NCBI GenBank assembly: GCA_034336665.1
Contig: JAPFBE010000002.1
Span: forward strand, 39,349,406-39,413,405
Direction: 5' to 3'
DNA from: Luscinia megarhynchos
Lineage: Eukaryota > Chordata > Aves > Passeriformes > Turdidae
DNA: 64,000 bases
Position 1 is the first letter of the stretch, and each line of letters opens with the position of its first letter. Under the pieces are notes generated by a model that was given only the letters and a program-made list of their open reading frames with translations, had not been told where the DNA came from and did not search any database. This document shows, in pieces, positions 61,986-64,000 of the stretch. Position numbers and translations under genes: made by a program.

Positions 61986-62840
61986 AGCGTTACAAGTTTA
62001 GAACAGCTGCCAACTAATGTTTGATCAGGGATAAAATATGCCGAGGTGACAACATCTTTCTCCCCTGCATTTCAGGGACTATCATTAAAAATGCAGCAAG
62101 GCTGGTACAGGCCCAGAAGGTCCTATGTTCTCTCAAGATACAAGGGAGAGAGACAAGTTCACAAGATGTCAAGAACAATATCCATTTGTGTTTACTATGC
62201 AAACCCGCTGAGTAACCTTTCTATTCATGTTTGTACTAAGGACCATTGAGAATTTAGGGGGAAGAAAGGGCTGCTCAGAATGAGAGGGGCGCGGCAGCTC
62301 TGGAGGAGCAAACGTCTGTTTGGGAAGTGGAAAAATGCCACTGCACTGCTAAATGGCTTCTCTGGGGGGAAAAAAATTAAAGAAGAAATGCAAGATTAAA
62401 AGACGCATACATTTATACAGAAACCCAGCTAGAAAAGCTGCAGCACAGCTACAAGTTAGTGTCCGCAGCCCCTTCCCTCCTCCCCTTTTAATAATATATT
62501 GATGTAAGCAGCTTGCGCATGCCACACAAATTCTCGCCATGAAAAGTCAGCTGTCGGAAGGAGGCTCATCAATCTGGCAAAGTGCACTCAGGTAGAATGC
62601 CTCTCGGGGAGCCTCCACGGCAGCCCAGGGAAAGGGATCGCTCCAGCGCCTGGGCTCCTAAATGCTCATTAAAGAGCCCTTCCACCAGTTCACAGCAAAA
62701 GCACTTGTTTGGCAGGAACAATGGCAATTTAATTCTCAGTGATATCATGGGAGGCTGCTGCAGATAACTGAACTATAGGAAGTTTTGCTTTTAAAAAGGC
62801 AGAGGCAGCCAGCAAAATCTTCGCAATCGATGCCTCTATA
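61986..62840. promoter_or_regulatory. Large candidate conserved non-coding element (I)
   Basis: About 850 bp of complex, mostly repeat-free sequence with 14 CpGs between 62290 and 62830. It has a SOX-like AACAATGG (about 62698-62705), an AAATGCTCATTAAAG word, several TAAT/ATTA cores, a CAGCTGTC E-box/MEIS-like word (about 62549) and a short tttaataatatattgatg patch. Overlapping short frames on both strands (60-67 codons) have no domain. The CpG retention contrasts with the CpG-poor DNA on either side. It could be an enhancer, or the promoter or first exon of a non-coding RNA. Confidence 0.55.
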
Positions 62841-63547
62841 CTAATACAGCAAGGAGACCAAATCCCAAGATGTCCAGTTTAGAATTCTTTGCTGCAGTTC
62901 TTTAGGAGATATATTATCCATTGCTTCTCATGTTTCTCACAATGTCTCATCATTTCTTCTTCTCTGAACAGGAGGAAGAAGAGAGAATGCATTTATTTTT
63001 CTATTGCACCTATGAATTCCTCATGGATGACGACTAGATAATATGGCTTTAGGAATGCTATGCAATATCATGAAAGCAGCTACAAAAGACTCACCTAACA
63101 CACTGAATTAGGAAACATATTTTGTAGTTTCAACTATGATCAAAGTCACTTGCTCTATCAATGCAGTAATGGTCTTTCTCCTGAAGGTCATGGTGAAGAC
63201 CCTTTCTATTTCTATAGACATTGTATGAATTAACTAGATATTTTCCCTAATTGTTCAATGTCCTAGAAATTGAATTCTGTGCTTTGGTTTTAACATTATA
63301 GAGGCTGTAGTGGTGATTATGGTAAGAAAAGCTTGGTGCACATGGTGGGAAAACAACCTTTTAAGCTAAGAACTGAAAATATGGAGATAATTTTCCTTTT
63401 TAATAGGCTGCTTAAAAATAACTTACTTTAAACATTTTCATATATTAAAAATAGTGTGGTTTGCTTTGTAAACCAGTCAGATAAAGACTGGAGGTTTTCA
63501 TAAGTTTTTGTATTTTCATTCAGAAAATAAAGAACCTGTGAAAGACC
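62841..63547. other. Non-coding AT-rich stretch
   Basis: Unique sequence between element I and the terminal CR1 copy. Confidence 0.5.
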
Positions 63548-63718
63548 TAAGGTTGCTGTAGAGAAGTAGTGGATGCCTCATCACTGGAAATGTTCAAGAC
63601 CAGACTGGATTGGGGCTTTGTGCAACCTGGTGTGGTGGAAAATGTCCCTGCCCACAGCAGTGGGATTGTAACTAGATGATCTTTACAGTCCCTTCCAAAC
63701 CAAACCATTCTATGAATA
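63548..63718 (+). mobile_element. CR1 LINE 3' UTR tail
   Basis: About 170 bp match the 3' end of avian CR1 without large gaps. It starts in the 'gtggatgcctcatcactgga' block and passes through 'tgttcaagaccagactggat', 'tggggctttgtgcaacctgg' and 'gtccctgccca' to 'aactagatgatctttacagt' and 'cccttccaaaccaaaccatt'. It ends with the diagnostic octamer ATTCTATG at 63707-63714, present once followed by a partial second unit. It is an extreme 5' truncation carrying only the 3' UTR, as is typical of CR1. This copy gives the clearest evidence that the host is a bird. Confidence 0.95.
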
Positions 63719-64000
63719 CCCACATGGAACACACCAGTGTGCATTTGGGTTTGTTAGAATGGTGTTCCATATAGTGGCCAAACCTCTGTGAGAGTGGCAG
63801 CCCCACAGTGTGTGAAGCTATCTGGCTTGACCTGTAATATTGAGGGAAAAGGGAATCTCATCTTCTTACCCTAACATGAATACCTAAACCCCAATCATAG
63901 TCAGGTTGTGAAAGTTGCTGGACATCACAAAAAAGAAAACACTTCTCAGAGATCACAGTCCTTTACTGTAAGCATGTTTCTAAAGAACTTTGATATTATT
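63719..64000. other. Non-coding stretch to window end
   Basis: Unique sequence with nothing recognised. Confidence 0.5.

Noticed and set aside
62505..62525. NRF1-like tgcgcatgcc word
   Set aside because: Only a partial match to the full palindromic NRF1 site; kept as part of element I.

Overview
This window is vertebrate, almost certainly avian, nuclear DNA from an AT-rich, gene-poor region. The bird assignment rests on CR1 LINE fragments, above all the 3' tail at 63548-63718, which ends in the avian CR1 terminal octamer ATTCTATG. Transposon density is otherwise low, there are no SINEs of mammalian type, and only short microsatellites occur. I find no convincing protein-coding gene, rRNA or tRNA gene, or CRISPR array. 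The long open frames are either microsatellite readings or of a length expected by chance in 64 kb of AT-rich DNA.

Layout. Five CR1-type LINE fragments, all on the + strand and of at least two ages, lie at 655-1115, 15905-16205 (ancient), 24176-24345 (ancient), 53815-54325 and 63548-63718. A possible LTR-like segment lies at 10590-11075. Microsatellites include (TG)n at 11189, (AAAAC)n at 15247, (CAAAAAAA)n at 27022, a 168-bp (TTCTC)n pyrimidine tract at 35854, (TATC)n at 42213 and (ATA)n at 42680. GC-raised but CpG-poor blocks of unknown origin lie near 6590-7075, 33480-34480 and 49540-50115.

Between these are about ten islands that look different from the background. They are complex, repeat-free sequence with retained CpGs and dense homeodomain, TALE or SOX-like motifs, the texture expected of conserved non-coding regulatory elements. 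The strongest are 3590-4040 (15 CpGs in about 305 bp), 4241-4520 (a perfect PBX-MEIS decamer TGATTGACAG), 9340-9790, 19795-20260, 35120-35650, 52530-52920, 55797-56060 (two TGATTGAT and two TGACAG sites) and 61986-62840 (14 CpGs in about 540 bp). The best reading is therefore a gene desert acting as regulatory landscape for an unseen developmental gene outside the window. This is inference from sequence texture: I could not align to other genomes, and I cannot name the target gene.

Two open frames with somewhat protein-like composition (14896-15246 +, 59426-59773 -) are recorded as unresolved. Neither has a recognised family.
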